A stretch of 64,000 nucleotides of DNA from Knoxdaviesia capensis (GCA_001510575.1 LNGK01000006.1:1855565-1919564); one strand, 5' to 3'; positions 1 through 11,187 are shown, numbered from the stretch's first letter. Notes: generated by a model from the letters alone, not told the origin. Made by a program: numbers and translations.

Positions 1-1
1 C

Positions 2-1549
2 GGCATTGCGCTCACGTTCGCGAAGCCCAAGTTGGCGGTGGCTGCCGGCCTGGATGCGCGCCGCGCGGCGGCGCCGCGTGCTATTGTGGCCGCGCACAAC
101 CTGGAGGCCGGCGGCACGCTGCGGCTGTGGCAGGTGCCGCTGGACTTCAAGGCCATGGCGGCGTCACCGCGCAGCATTGATGCCTTCCAGACCGAGTACC
201 TCCCGCAGCCGCTTACCGGCATCGCGTTCAACCCCAGCCATCTGACACAGTTGCTGGCTGTGTCGGCTGCGCAGGCGGTGCGCGTGTACGACTTTGCCCA
301 GCCGTCGATCCCGTCGGACGAGCCCCTGACTACGCCCTTCCCCATGCAGGGCTCGTGGCTACTGTCGCTGTACCCGCCGTTCACGCGCAACTTTACCGTG
401 CGGAAGCCGATTGTTGATGCGGCGTGGATTGCCTATGGCCGCGCGGTGGTGGTGCTCCTGGCCGACGGCCAGTGGGGCATCTGGGATATCGACGGCGTCA
501 GCCCGCTGGGATCGACCGTGCTGGGCAAGAACAGCTCCAGCATCGTGGGCGGGTCGACGACGGCGTTCAGCATCCAGGGCTTCATCGAGGGCACCGGCCT
601 GCTGCGCTCAGGCGCGGCCGAGGACAAGCCCCGCCAGTCGGGCGAATTTGTGCCGCTGACCCCCCACAGCCGCAAGGACGCCACGGTGTCGCTGGGCACG
701 GGCACGATGGCGCCGGGCCGGCTGTCGGCGGTGCGCGGCGGCATCACGGTTACGCCGATGCCGGGCCCGCTGGGCGGCGCGGGATCCGACGAGAGCGTGG
801 TGCTGTGGCTGGGGTCGTCGGACCACGTGTGCGTGATCCCGGGGGTGGTGCGGTTCTGGGACTCGCAGCTGCGGCGCAACGCCGGCGGCGGCGTCAACCT
901 GTTCAGCGGGTCGCAGCCGACGCGCATGATCAAGATGCACGAGCTGGCCGTCGGCCTGCTGGGCGAGCGGTGCACGGGCGTGGCGATCCTGGTCGACCTG
1001 AAGCGCGCCACTAAGCCGGGCGCGAAGAGCGACGGCGGGCTTGGCGTCGACGTGCTCGTGGTCGGCGAGTCGCGGCTGGTGGTCGTGCGGGACGGCGACG
1101 ACGGCGGTAGTGGCGCCGCGGGCGGGAAGCTTGCCGGCGGGGTTGTCGGGCGGCGGCGGTTCCCGCGCGGTGCGGGCCGCAGCTTCTCGGCGGCGATCAT
1201 CGTCGACCGCGCGGCCGACGGCGGGGCGCGCGCACCTGTCAACCTGAACACCGGCAAGGCCGGCACGATCCGCTCGGCGCGGACCGGACCCGCCCCCGAC
1301 GCCGACGACGCCGCCTCCGCACAGCCCCTGGCGACGGACGACACGGCCATGGGACTGCTGATGGGCGGTTCCTCGTCGGGCTTTGCGTTCGCGGGCACGC
1401 TGGACGCGGCGGCCGACGCGCAGGACGTGATGCAGCGCGACATTGAGGTGGAGATGCTGGATATCATGGAGATCGACCGGTCGCTGGAAACGATGGAGGG
1501 GTTCCGGGACGGCGGGCGCAAGCGGGTGCTGTTTGACGATGATTTGTAG
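2..1549 (+). CDS. NUP37: Nucleoporin NUP37 family protein, 5' truncated by window edge
   Basis: The reading frame is open from base 2 to the TAG at 1547-1549, giving at least 515 residues; the N-terminus lies outside the window. It resembles the fungal form of NUP37, a WD40/beta-propeller subunit of the outer-ring (Y) complex of the nuclear pore. Diagnostic stretches are 'GSWLLSLYPPF', 'ADGQWGIWDIDGV', 'LSAVRGGITV' and 'GGGVNLFSGSQPTRMIK', which I recognise from filamentous-fungal NUP37 sequences. The C-terminal third is Gly/Ala/Asp-rich and low in complexity, and the protein ends in an acidic tail (FDDDL). No intron is needed in the visible part. What is seen is a long GC-rich open frame with WD-like segments; the NUP37 name rests on remembered family resemblance, so another fungal WD40 protein is possible but less likely. 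Confidence 0.8.
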   Translation, partial: GIALTFAKPKLAVAAGLDARRAAAPRAIVAAHNLEAGGTLRLWQVPLDFKAMAASPRSIDAFQTEYLPQPLTGIAFNPSHLTQLLAVSAAQAVRVYDFAQPSIPSDEPLTTPFPMQGSWLLSLYPPFTRNFTVRKPIVDAAWIAYGRAVVVLLADGQWGIWDIDGVSPLGSTVLGKNSSSIVGGSTTAFSIQGFIEGTGLLRSGAAEDKPRQSGEFVPLTPHSRKDATVSLGTGTMAPGRLSAVRGGITVTPMPGPLGGAGSDESVVLWLGSSDHVCVIPGVVRFWDSQLRRNAGGGVNLFSGSQPTRMIKMHELAVGLLGERCTGVAILVDLKRATKPGAKSDGGLGVDVLVVGESRLVVVRDGDDGGSGAAGGKLAGGVVGRRRFPRGAGRSFSAAIIVDRAADGGARAPVNLNTGKAGTIRSARTGPAPDADDAASAQPLATDDTAMGLLMGGSSSGFAFAGTLDAAADAQDVMQRDIEVEMLDIMEIDRSLETMEGFRDGGRKRVLFDDDL

Positions 1550-2520
1550 ACGGGATGGGCGTTTTGTCTTTTCTTTACGGGAGTCTCTTCTTTTAGTTTT
1601 GGTGGTGGTGCGTGCGAAGGAAACAGAAACTACGGAGCGGGTCTTTCGAGGAACCCCCGTTTGATGAAGCAATGTCCATGGCCCCGCCCCGTCTTTTCCC
1701 ATTCGCTTCTTTTTCGATGAGAGAGTACTGACGTGATCCTTCTTTTATATCTTGTGTGGTTAACTGCAGCTTAGGAGTCTGGGGGAATCAGCTCCAGTTG
1801 GTGTCGTCTTCTCTGCCCGCGCCTACACGCGGGCCTGTCGGGTGTAGTGCGAGGAGACGGGAGGAGGAAGCACTCTGAAAATCCGCATGGCCAGGTGGAG
1901 CACAAGGCGAGACCCATCCTTGACCCAGCTCTGTATTCCAAGCGGTACATCAAACCCCCAAAGAACAAGACACGCACGTTCGTGATTTGTCTGTTCTCAT
2001 CCCCGACCTTAGTCCCGCTTCTACCACCCCCCAGGCAACGCGAGATCGCCGGAGAAAAGATGGTTCGGAGGGCGCGCGGTGTGGGGGGAGGATTTTCTTT
2101 TCCCCCTGTCCCGTGTCTTCCGGCCGCTACTCTCCACGGTCTCACCCGGGTCTTTCCTCTCTTCTGGTTGACCTGGGCACTGTTCGCCTGGGGGGGGCGG
2201 TCCCTGTGAGGCTACTGAAAGCCGGGCTTGGAAGACTTGCCGGTTTATGGGCTGTGGCGGGTGTTTCTGGGCGGTTGGCTTCGGTCTGCTGCGCGGGAAC
2301 CTGGCCGAGTCCTGGCGTTCTGTGTCTTCTGAGTCGGACGTGTCGGTACATTTCGTAGACTTGTGAATGTGTGGTGTGTGCTAGGTGTGGTTTTGGGGGT
2401 TCACGGAGGGTGGAAGATGGAAGTGTGTTGATTCCAGATAAAGGAGCGTATCTCCGACGTTCCATATACAATACATAGGCTACCAAACCCTGCAAAGCAC
2501 TCATATATATACAGACGTGT
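1550..2520. other. Intergenic, tail-to-tail 3' flanks
   Basis: Lies between the 3' ends of the convergent NUP37 (+) and hydratase (-) genes, so it should hold both 3' UTRs. GC content drops sharply after 1549. Short open frames on both strands show no domain, signal peptide or splice structure. I see no RNA gene. Confidence 0.6.
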
Positions 2521-3653
2521 CTACCGTCCCTTGAACACCGGCTTGCGTTTCTCCTGGAACGCCCGCAACGCCTCATCGCGGTCCTCGGTGCCCACGACCC
2601 GCTCATACATGCTGATCTCGACCTCCTCGCGCGCCCACGCCACCGCCTTCAGCCCGGCGCGCACCCCGATCGGCCCGCCCTCGCAGATCTCCTGCGCGAG
2701 CCGCACAGCCTCGCTCAGCGCGCCGCGCCGCGCGGTATCCAGCAGCACGCTGCGCACCTCGTCCTCGCTGGCGCCCTCGGCGGCCGGCGGCATGTCGACC
2801 TCGACGAGGCGGTCGGCGAGCCCGAGGAAGTACGCCTCGGGCGCGCTGACGCGCCGCCCCGTCAGGATCATGTCGCGCGCGCGGCCCAGGCCGATCAGCG
2901 CCGGCAGCCGGTACGTGCCGCCGGCGCCGGGGATGATGCCGAGGCGTGTCTCGGGGAGGCCGACGGTCGCGTTGGAGGAGAGCACGCGGAAGTGCGTGGC
3001 CAGCGCGAGTTCGAGGCCGCCGCCGAGCGCGACGGACGAGATTGCTGAGATTGTGGGGACCGGCAGGGCGGCCAGCGCGGAGAATGTGCCGCGCAGGTTT
3101 GCGAGGAACTCGTCGGTCCTGTAGAGAAACAACGGAGATGGTTAGCAATGGAGTGGGGATGCAGGAGGGAGGCAAGGGAAGTGGCACGGGCAACGGACTC
3201 TTCACGGGTGAACCCCTTGCGCTCTTTCAAATCGGCGCCGGCGCAGAAGCACGAATCCAGCGCACTGGCCACCACGACCGCGCGCGTCGGCCCGCGCTCA
3301 TCCGACCCCGCCACACCGCCAAAGCGCGCGGGCCGCGGCAGCTCCTCGGCGGACTCTGGGTGGTACTGGCTGGCCACAAAGTCGATCTCCCGGCGCAGCG
3401 CCGCGAGCAGCTCGCGCGAGATGGCGTTGCGCGCCGCCGGGCGGTTCAGCTCCAGAATGCGGATGTGGCCCGAGCTCGCGGCCGGAAGGTTGGTCACCCG
3501 CACCAGCGGGCCCTCGCTGCTGCTGCTGTTGCTGCTGCCGGCGGCGGTTTCGGTCGAGTACAGCTTGTTCCGGGGTGCGCTGAACGGGGTCGCGAGCGGG
3601 CGGGCGGGGGCGCGGGCCAGCACGAGGAGCTGTTGGGGGCGGACGGGCGGCAT
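2521..3653 (-). CDS. Mitochondrial enoyl-CoA hydratase / methylglutaconyl-CoA hydratase-like
   Basis: Two exons, complement(2521..3118, 3199..3653), 350 aa. The 80-bp intron has donor gtccgt and acceptor ctacag and restores the frame as TREE/TDEF. It is a crotonase-fold enzyme. 'CFCAGADLKERKGF' and 'ALGGGLELAL' form the CoA/oxyanion-hole region; E188 (in GLELAL) and E208 (in LPETRLGIIPGAGGT) sit where crotonases carry their two catalytic glutamates. The arrangement is closest to AUH-type 3-methylglutaconyl-CoA hydratases of leucine breakdown, but a general enoyl-CoA hydratase cannot be excluded. The N-terminus (MPPVRPQQLL..., Arg/Ala-rich with no acidic residue for about 30 positions) looks like a mitochondrial targeting peptide. 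The frame stays open upstream to 3959, but that part is not protein-like, so the ATG at 3651-3653 is chosen. Confidence 0.88.
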
Positions 3654-4139
3654 TGTGCGTGTGTGTGTGTGTAGGTGCGTAGGTGTGTATGCGTGTTTGG
3701 TTTTCGTCAGATTGATAGGCAAAAAAGCCGATTGAGTGCAAACGACAAGATGGAACAACTTCAAACGAAGAGCTTCAAAAGCTTCAGATCCCTGGGCCGA
3801 GTCGAATGTCCGCTGATCACCTGACTTGCGTGCAAAATCAGCGGCCCTCGGCTTCCGCCGGCTCTTGGCTCCTGACGGCACACCGAAGCTTACCGAAACC
3901 ACTAGGGTTAGACCAGGGTTCAACCCGAATAGTATCTCAGTAGCCCTAATCATTCCCACTTAATAAAAAATCGGCATGCTGTCTGTTTCCCCAGGTCTCT
4001 CCATCTTCAGTCCCACCCACACTCGATTGTGATATCTCTATCTGGCCACACCCCTGAACATCACCAACCCCTCCAAACCGATTACCACTACCACTATCAA
4101 CTGCTCTTCAATCATCTCTCTGAATCGTTTGAGCAGAAC
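3654..4139. promoter_or_regulatory. Divergent promoter with telobox TAGGGTTA at 3903-3910
   Basis: This 486-bp spacer separates two divergently transcribed genes, the hydratase (-) and the DUF167 gene (+), so both promoters must lie here. A GT-rich stretch at about 3655-3680 falls in the leader of the hydratase. An exact TAGGGTTA, embedded in ACTAGGGTTAGAC, lies near the middle; such telobox motifs bind Myb-domain factors (TBF1 type) in fungal promoters. I see no TATA box facing either gene. The regulatory role of the motif is inference. Confidence 0.5.
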
Positions 4140-4668
4140 ATGTCGGCCAGCGCCGCGGCCGTCCGCTTTATCGCCGGGTCCAAAAGGGCGCCGCTTGGCT
4201 ATCTCCAACTCCAGTGCCACGTCAAGCCCGGCGCCGCAAAGGTGCGTGAGGGCGTTGTGACGGTTTCAGACGACACCATCGAGCTGTGTGTGACGGCGCA
4301 GGCCAAAGAGGGCGAGGCCAACAAGGCCGTGGTCAAGTTGCTGAGTGAGGTACGTCGAGTTAGGGGGGGGGCCTTTGTGTTTCGGGAACAGCCGACGGAG
4401 GTGTCACATTGGAGGGCTGTGATTGTTGGGTAGCAGGGAGATAAGCAGCAGCAGCAGCCGATATGGTGAGATAGCGGGCTGGGCACAGCGACTAACGCAA
4501 AGACCTTCCTTCCAGGTTCTGGGGACCCCAAAGTGCGAGATCCACATTTCACATGGCTTGAAGTCTCGAGACAAGACTGTTGTGGTTACTGGCTTCAAGG
4601 GGAATGGCGAGGACGCAGCTGCTCGGGTGCGGGCTCTTCTGGACTCCGTGGTCAGTGGTGGGGGGTGA
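4140..4668 (+). CDS. DUF167 / YggU-family small protein
   Basis: Two exons, 4140..4349 and 4516..4668, 120 aa; the 166-bp intron (gtacgt...ttccag) is in phase 0. The protein matches the DUF167 (YggU, human C15orf40) fold: 'HVKPGAAK' early, then 'EGEANKAVVKLLSE' (the conserved Gly-x-Ala-Asn helix), then 'ISHGLKSRDKTVVVTG' after the splice. The family is widespread and its biochemical role is not established. Exon joining is well supported because the conserved C-terminal motif appears only after splicing. The start ATG at 4140 gives the normal family length plus a short Ala-rich leader. It is paired head-to-head with the mitochondrial hydratase gene; that may matter for its regulation but does not reveal its function. 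Confidence 0.85.
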
Positions 4669-5069
4669 CACTGCGCAGAGGGCCTGACCCCACGCAACTA
4701 CGCTCCTTTCAGCCATGAGGCACGCGACTCACACCAACGTCTCTCGGCCTGAGACGTCCTGGGTAAGTGGGCCAGTGTCATATCTTCATTCCCACTGTTA
4801 CGGTGTATGCGGAATCTTTCCTCGTCGGGGCTATTGAGTGAGTGTGTTTGTGTGCGTGAAACCACGACAAGCGGCTTAGGTTGTATTTACGTTTCGCTAT
4901 GAACCCTGCCGCTGACTTGGCTAATGGACAACTACTAGACGACCGCCCACTCCTCATCCACACGCTTCTTCGTGTACCATCATAAATCCTCGTCAAAATC
5001 AAATCCCTCCCTCCTTAGTCATGAATCTCCCAAGTCCTCCATCCGATCCTTCAACGATTTCCAGCCACT
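4669..5069. other. Intergenic, convergent 3' ends
   Basis: About 400 bp between the 3' ends of the DUF167 gene (+) and the DUF1524 gene (-). I see no coding signal, repeat or RNA gene. Confidence 0.6.
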
Positions 5070-5949
5070 TTAAGCAAGGCCAACAACAACGGCAGCGAGA
5101 GGAACAAGAGCGAAGGCAGCCACAGCCGAGATACCGCGGCTGGCATCGCTGGCCTCGCGGGCCTCGATGGCGGCGTTGACCTCGTACTCAATGACGGCGC
5201 GGTCCTCCATGAAGTGGAGCTCGACCTCCTCGTCGCGCTTGCTGGACGACGAGGTGCAGGTGTTCAGCATGGTGGTCAGGGCGGACTTCTCGGCCGAGGT
5301 GACGGTGAGCTGCCAGTAGTACTTGACGGCGACCCAGCTGCGGGCGTAGGTGCAGTGGAACGACGACAGCGGGGGCTTCCAGGCGTCGGGGCTGGACGAG
5401 CCCTTGGCGCTGTTGACCTCGTCGGTGACGGCCCACAGCTCGGGGCGGGTCAGGTCGTTGGCGAACGACTGGCGCGACGAGCTGGCCCAGTTGCGGGCGC
5501 CGGAGATGTAGGCGTTGGACAGCGGCACCATGTGGTCGATGTCGACGTCGGAGGCGGCGGTCCACGTGGCGCCGTCGAACGGGCTGACCCAGCGGCCGCT
5601 GGTCGAGCGGCACTCCGAGTCGGTCACCACGCTGGTGCCGTCCCGCACGAGCACGGTCTCGCGCGTGTTGCACTTGCCGGAGATGGTGATCCAGTGGTTG
5701 AACAGGTCACGGCTGTAGCCGCTGCTGGACAGCGACGTCGCCACGGTCAGGGTGGCCAGCTGGGTCTTGGCGGTGGCGGCGCTGGGGATTCCGGGCTGCA
5801 GTTACGATGTCAGAAAGGATGTTCCTCTTTTTCTGTGCAGATGCCTCCCCCGAGGAGTCAACAGCGTGGACGGGAAACCAAAGACTTACCGGAGTGGCGA
5901 CGGCAGAGCCGGCCAGGGCAACAAGACCAAGTCCTACAGAGACCTTCAT
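5070..5949 (-). CDS. Secreted HNH-type nuclease-like protein (DUF1524)
   Basis: Two exons, complement(5070..5795, 5890..5949), 261 aa. The 94-bp intron (gtaagt...ctgcag) is in phase 0. Exon 1 encodes almost exactly the signal peptide MKVSVGLGLVALAGSAVATP. The mature part has the fungal/actinobacterial DUF1524 pattern (GmrSD C-terminal, His-Me finger type): 'RSTSGRWVSPFDG', then 'DVDIDHMVPLSNAYISGA' with H108 the likely catalytic base, then 'FANDLTRPELWAVTDEVNSAKG' and a final 'HCTYARSWVAVKYYW'. Cysteines at 62 and 82 could pair. The C-terminus, 'GISAVAAFALVPLAAVVVGLA', is a hydrophobic tail after small residues and looks like a GPI-anchor signal, so the protein may be held at the cell surface. 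Nuclease activity is inferred from the family. A TATAAAG lies 186 bp upstream of the ATG. Confidence 0.88.
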
Positions 5950-6134
5950 GATTGCGATTGTGAAAGTGTGTGTGGAAAAGAAGGGAAGAAAGAAGGAGTC
6001 TGTGTTTTTGTCTTGGAGGAAGCGCAAAGGGCAGGACTTGGAGAGTGTGTGCAGGAGGGAGGACTGGGACTGATGGTGAGAGTGGTGATTTACCTGAACT
6101 TTCTGTTGATCTCAAGGTGCGGGAGACATGGAGA

Positions 6135-6141
6135 CTTTATA
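6135..6141 (-). promoter_or_regulatory. TATA box (TATAAAG) for the DUF1524 gene
   Basis: On the minus strand this reads TATAAAG, 186 bp upstream of the ATG at 5949, followed by a C/T-rich leader. Position and context fit a core promoter. Confidence 0.45.
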
Positions 6142-7572
6142 CATCATTCACAACAAGAGAGAGGCCCTTGGGCCGTTTCTTCCCCCCCCAGAAGAGCTCC
6201 GACCTACGATAGCAAGACTGATGCAGACTTCTCGAGAGATTGGAAACCTACCATAAGTGCCAAGCGGCAGAACAAGACAAGACAATCCAGTATCCATCGT
6301 GTGTCTCTTGCATTTTGGTGATAATCGGCGACAAGCAGCTCCATGCCTGCATTGTGTCCACCCCACCACACATGCACACACACACCCCTGGATTAATCTT
6401 CACTGTTGTCTGCGCCGTTCCCGCGCCGGAGAAAGAGGGGGACTGGGCCGCCCCTCTTTGGAGGGGAGGAGCCAAGATAACGAAACAGACTGTGGGTATA
6501 TACATCTCCAACACAAACATATACATAATGTGTGTGTCTGCTTGGGCCACACATACTACACCCAGCATCAACAGCAGAAGGGAAGGGAAGTGGGCAGAGC
6601 AACCAAAACAGTGCCCCATGCAATGCGATCGCCAATCACAGGTCCTGACGCCGCAAAAGCTCCCGCGGCTTGTCTCATACAGGCAGGTTGGAAGACACAA
6701 AGGGTGAGAGGAGAGTTACAGCTGGCGCCGGAGAGGAAGAACACGCTAACGGGCGCTGGGATCCATTTCGAAGGGAGATATATGCTGCCTGTGGTAGATA
6801 GATCGTCGAGAGGCGCGAGAGGAGATATCATCACCATTATCGTTACCATTCATTACTCTGATTCTTTCCTGTATCTTTCTTTGGACTCTGGCTGGGAATT
6901 TCTGCGCACACAATGCAACTGAGCCTGCCAGAGATTGCAGGCTAGACTTGATGAAGGGATTCGGTGTTCTGCGCCGTACGCCAAGGCGTGCCATCCATGT
7001 TGGCTGGCTATCAACAAAAGGCGGAGTTGCAGTGCAGAAGTCGTGATGCAGTGCCGATATTCGAGAGTCTTTCTTTCGTGCCGGTTGCTTGTCCATATAG
7101 AGACACACACACACACACATGCTCTCGCACCCAACAGTGTGTCTGAGTCGTGGGAGTCCGAGATATCGTGATTGGACACACCAGCCGTGTTCGTCGACCC
7201 AGGGGCCCCGGAGATTGCATGCATCTTTGCTCGTTCGGCGGAGGGGACAGCTTGTGCCGTACACTGGCATCTTGCAGTGTTGTGCTGCTGTCTTTCTAAG
7301 TCATAGCAACTTCAGGCAAAGAAAGAGGCCGAACACTATGCACTGAATTAAAAAAGAAAGAAAAAAAAAGAAAAAAAAAAAAAAAGGAAGCCAAAGTCAA
7401 AAAGGAGGTGGCAGACAATCTGCAACGAACAAACTCAAGCTGCGTTTATCCCATTTAGAGTTACATTTTCCCCCGACAAAAAAGCCCCAGCATCTAATCT
7501 CCTTATCGGTGGCATCACCAGATTCCGGCAATTTCCCATTGTGATCGTAAAAAAAAAGGGCCCTTTCTTCAC

Positions 7573-7592
7573 TTGCCATTAATTAATGGCAA
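7573..7592. repeat. 20-bp perfect palindrome centred on TTAATTAA
   Basis: TTGCCATTAATTAATGGCAA is its own reverse complement over all 20 bases. It sits about 1.35 kb upstream of the oxidase start and about 1.6 kb upstream of the DUF1524 start. It could be a dimeric transcription-factor site; function unknown. Confidence 0.7.
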
Positions 7593-8938
7593 CTGGCAAG
7601 TGCGACCTGCAAGGTTCTTGCTTCGAGATATCGGAAATGCGCGTGGCGCAAAACACAAAAAGGACCCCAACAAACGCTTGGGGCAGGAACGAAGAGTGCT
7701 CTGGCAAGAATTGGCGGCAAGACCGCATATGTGCATAACCCGGATGTCGCCGGAAGGAAGGAAGAAAGGAAGGTTCGGCCACGCATATCGCGATATCTGG
7801 GGTTTCCGGTAGTTGCATATCGGGATAGAGGAATATATTCACCAACCGGGTTGGCTAGACTCGATAGTTGCATTACGCGGAGTCATCATCGTGTCGTTTT
7901 CTTTTTGTTTCTTCTTTTCCCTCCCGCTTGCTTCTTCTTCTTCATCGCCTCGCTCACTGTCTCGCCGTTATTTCCTGAATACGGTTGGAGGGACACAAAT
8001 CAAGAGCCCCGCCGGGCTCAACCTATTTCCGGAAGAGCTCGCAATCGCGATCCAAGGCACACACACAATCTGCACTAAACACCGGCGATGAAACAATTGT
8101 GCCGCTGGACACCAATGAATGATGATATCAACAACCCAACCCTCCAATAATGTCGAACCAGAACACTGCTTGATGTCTATCAAAAGAGGACGGCAACTTA
8201 CCCCTGGCACATAGCATTCCCACGCCCCAATCACATGTGATTTGCCCGTCACCAAGATCCCGGTTTCGACTACGCCGCACTTTATCTTTACCGAACGAGG
8301 TCCCAGACTCGGAAGCTATGCCAGATATTGGAACACACACTGCACGAGGCTGTCTGTAGTCTGTGCTGTTGCATGTTCCTGTTCCCTCGCTATCTGTCTA
8401 TCACTCTGTGCCTGTCCCGTTCGGGGCCTGCTGCTTGGCTTTCTGTCTGCCTGTCCATACTGCACTTCCCCCAGCCGGGAACACCTCCGTGTCTCGTCTG
8501 GCCGCCCTTCTCCCGCAGCTAATTTACCCGGCGCCGCAATTTCGAGCTCTGCCAGCCATCACGTTACGTGGTGCCACCGCGTGGCCTTGGATCTGTGTTG
8601 GAATTGGTTCTCTCACTGCCGTCGACGGGAGATGCATTGGTCAGGCTCTGGTGCCGCCTAACGGCACAGGATCAGCGACGGGTCTTGGAAGCAGGACGGA
8701 GAGAGACTGAGACCATCATCGTGACAATTCAACCACCGTCGATATCGGACCCCAACACACGTTTTCCTGATACGGCTCTCAACCAAACCCATAGGGTGGC
8801 TCCAACGGAGAGGCCCGACAACACCCTCACGCCGTCTCCACCCTTCCCCACTCCATGCTGAATGCGACGGTGAAGTCTGGAGAGAGAGAGAGAGCCAATG
8901 CACCCATCTTGTTGACTGAACTGCTACCCCATCTCCCC

Positions 8939-11075
8939 ATGGCCAGAATCCGCCAGCACTTCCCACGTCTCACCAGCGTGTTTCTGAGCACGGCCCTTTT
9001 GGTTCTCGTCCCCGTAAGCTCCGCTGGCGACCATCGTCGCTGCAAGCTGCTGCCGGAAGACGCCGGCTGGCCTGGCCCCGACCAATGGGCTGCCCTGAAC
9101 ACCACACTTGGAGGCCGTCTTATCCGGCCACTGCCCCCGGGCGCGGCGTGCCATCGTGACCAGCTGGCGCTCTACAGCCCGCAGAAGTGTGTGCAGGCCC
9201 AGATGCTTTGGGCCACCGAGCAGTTCCACACAGACGACCCTGTCTCGGTGATGTGGAACAACTGGACCAACGATACCTGCCTCCCCCTGGTCCTGCCGTT
9301 ACCTAATAGCGTGCCGTGCAATGGTGATGGCTACCCGGCATATGTGGTCAATGCCACCAGCGCCGCCCATGTCCAGGCCGGCATTGAATTTGGTGAGCAC
9401 GTTCGTGTAGCTTGTGTTGGAATTGGTTGATGATGCGAGTGTGAGATCGGATCACCAGCTGTTCTGGACTATTCAAGAATCTCGACTGACGTTTGTGTTT
9501 ATCCTCTCTAGCTAAGCACCACAATATTCGTCTAATCGTCAAAAACAGCGGCCATGACTTTGTTGGCCGGTCCAGCGGCCCCGGGTTGCTCAGCATCTGG
9601 GTGCACTACATGAACACTGTGCACATGCACACTGACCATGCCCCGTTCCGCCTCACCGGGTGCAGTTCGGAGGCCGATGCCGACCTGAGCTTTCCGTTTG
9701 CGCTTACGGCCGGAGCTGGCACGGCAATGCTGGACGCCTACGAGTTCACTGCGGCCTACAACCGCACGGTGGTTGGCGGAAACGGACGGAGCGTGGCCCT
9801 TGGTGGATTCCTGACCGGCGGCGGCCACAGTATCCTGAGTCCGCACTATGGGCTGGCGGTTGACCACGTTCTGGAACTGGAGGTGGTCACGCCGGACCGA
9901 GAGGTGGTCGTGGCGAACAAGTGCCAGAATACAGATCTGTTCTGGGCTATGAGGGGGGTAAGTGTTCGACCGATATGACAGACACTTTTGCGCGTCTTAC
10001 TGTGTCTAACATGGATACACATATAGGGAGGAGGGTCAACCTTTGGTGTTCTCATGAAAGCAACGCTTGAAACCATTGCCAGCCCTCGTGTCACCCATCT
10101 CAGCTTTATAATCTACGCACCAGCTGCACACCCGCACGCGTTCGACTTGATCGCGTCGGTCGTCAGCCAGTTCCCCGATCTTGCGGATGAGGGCATCTCC
10201 GGCTACCCGCTGATCTTCAAGTCCGTCCCGAACCCGCTCACCGGCGCCCCCGACCTCGTAATCGGGCTCCTGGGGCTCCTGATCACCATAGGCGACACAC
10301 CGCCGACATTCCTTGGAGACCGCTTTGCCGGGCTCCTTGACACTATCAACGCGACGTGGTCGGACATCTCGGCGGATTTAGCGGTGACCAGCTACGACCG
10401 CTTCGCCGACTGGTACGCTGTCAACTTTGACCCGTCGCCCACGGGGTACAACAATGTTATGGCCTCACGCCTGCTTGATGCGGACATGCTCCGCCGGAAC
10501 GTTACGGCGTTGGCTGGGGCCCTGGAGGTGTTTGCGGACGGGAGCCAAACTACCGTGTTCATTGTGTCGGGGAAGGGTGTGCGTGATGCCGTGGCCCGGG
10601 GCGGGGGTACGGCGGCGAACCCGGCATGGCGGCGGGCGTATGTGCATGCGAGTGAGTTCCCCCTGCATTTCGTGCGCTCTCTCTATATCTCTCCCTGTTT
10701 GCCTTTCTTTCCTTGTCTTTCCCTCTCCGTCTACCCCGGTCCCAGTGATTTTTCACATCTAACGGCAATGGCCAAACAGCAACAAGCGTGTTCTTCCAAC
10801 CGCTCGATCCCGCGGCCCGCGAATCCGCCATAGTCTTGTCGAACCGCAACGCCGACGCCCTCCGCGCTCTGACTCCTGACATGGGCGCGTACGTTAACGA
10901 AGCCAGCACACGCGAGCCCAACTGGCAAACTTCGTTTTGGGGAGATAGTTACGCACGGCTGCTGGAGATCAAGCGGGCGGTCGATCCGGACGACGTCTTC
11001 TGGTGCACCCAGTGCGTGGGCAGTGACGCGTGGGAGGTGCTCGATGGGCGACGGCTGTGTCGGGTTGAAGAGTAG
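8939..11075 (+). CDS. Secreted FAD-linked oxidase, berberine-bridge-enzyme type
   Basis: Four exons: 8939..9392, 9512..9957, 10027..10651, 10780..11075; 606 aa. All three introns have GT-AG ends and keep the frame; joints read IEF/AKHHNIRL, MRG/GGGSTFG and YVHA/TTSVFFQ. It has a signal peptide (MARIRQHF...VPVSSA), an FAD-binding PCMH domain ('LIVKNSGHDFVGRSSGPG', with H166 as probable covalent flavin attachment; 'LGGFLTGGGHSILSPHYGLAVD'), and a C-terminal BBE domain ('YVNEASTREPNWQTSFWG', 'VDPDDVFWC'). The cysteine that gives a second flavin bond in bicovalent BBE/AA7 enzymes seems to be replaced by Gly near residue 243 (GGNGRSVALGG). Several N-glycosylation sites fit secretion. The substrate is unknown; alcohol oxidases and oligosaccharide oxidases share this fold. 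Its same-strand neighbour is a cellobiohydrolase. Confidence 0.92.
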
Positions 11076-11187
11076 GGCGTCACTCTGTGGTGGCCCTGCC
11101 CTTTTTTTTTTTTCCTTTGAATAATACACGGAATTATTGTGTCGTTTCCACATCACTTGGACTATGTGTTCATGCCGTGCTGTATCC

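Larger units (their letters stand above)
5950..8938. other. 3-kb intergenic region between divergent secreted-protein genes
   Basis: Divergent upstream region of the DUF1524 gene (-) and the FAD oxidase gene (+). It contains an (AC)n microsatellite at about 7102-7119, an A-rich tract at about 7349-7385, and a 20-bp perfect palindrome at 7573-7592. Open frames here lack initiator context, splice partners and domains. I see no gene. Confidence 0.5.

Noticed and set aside
2142..2606. 154-codon minus-strand frame overlapping the hydratase 3' end
   Set aside because: It is out of phase with the real gene and is mostly a shadow of coding and 3' UTR sequence.
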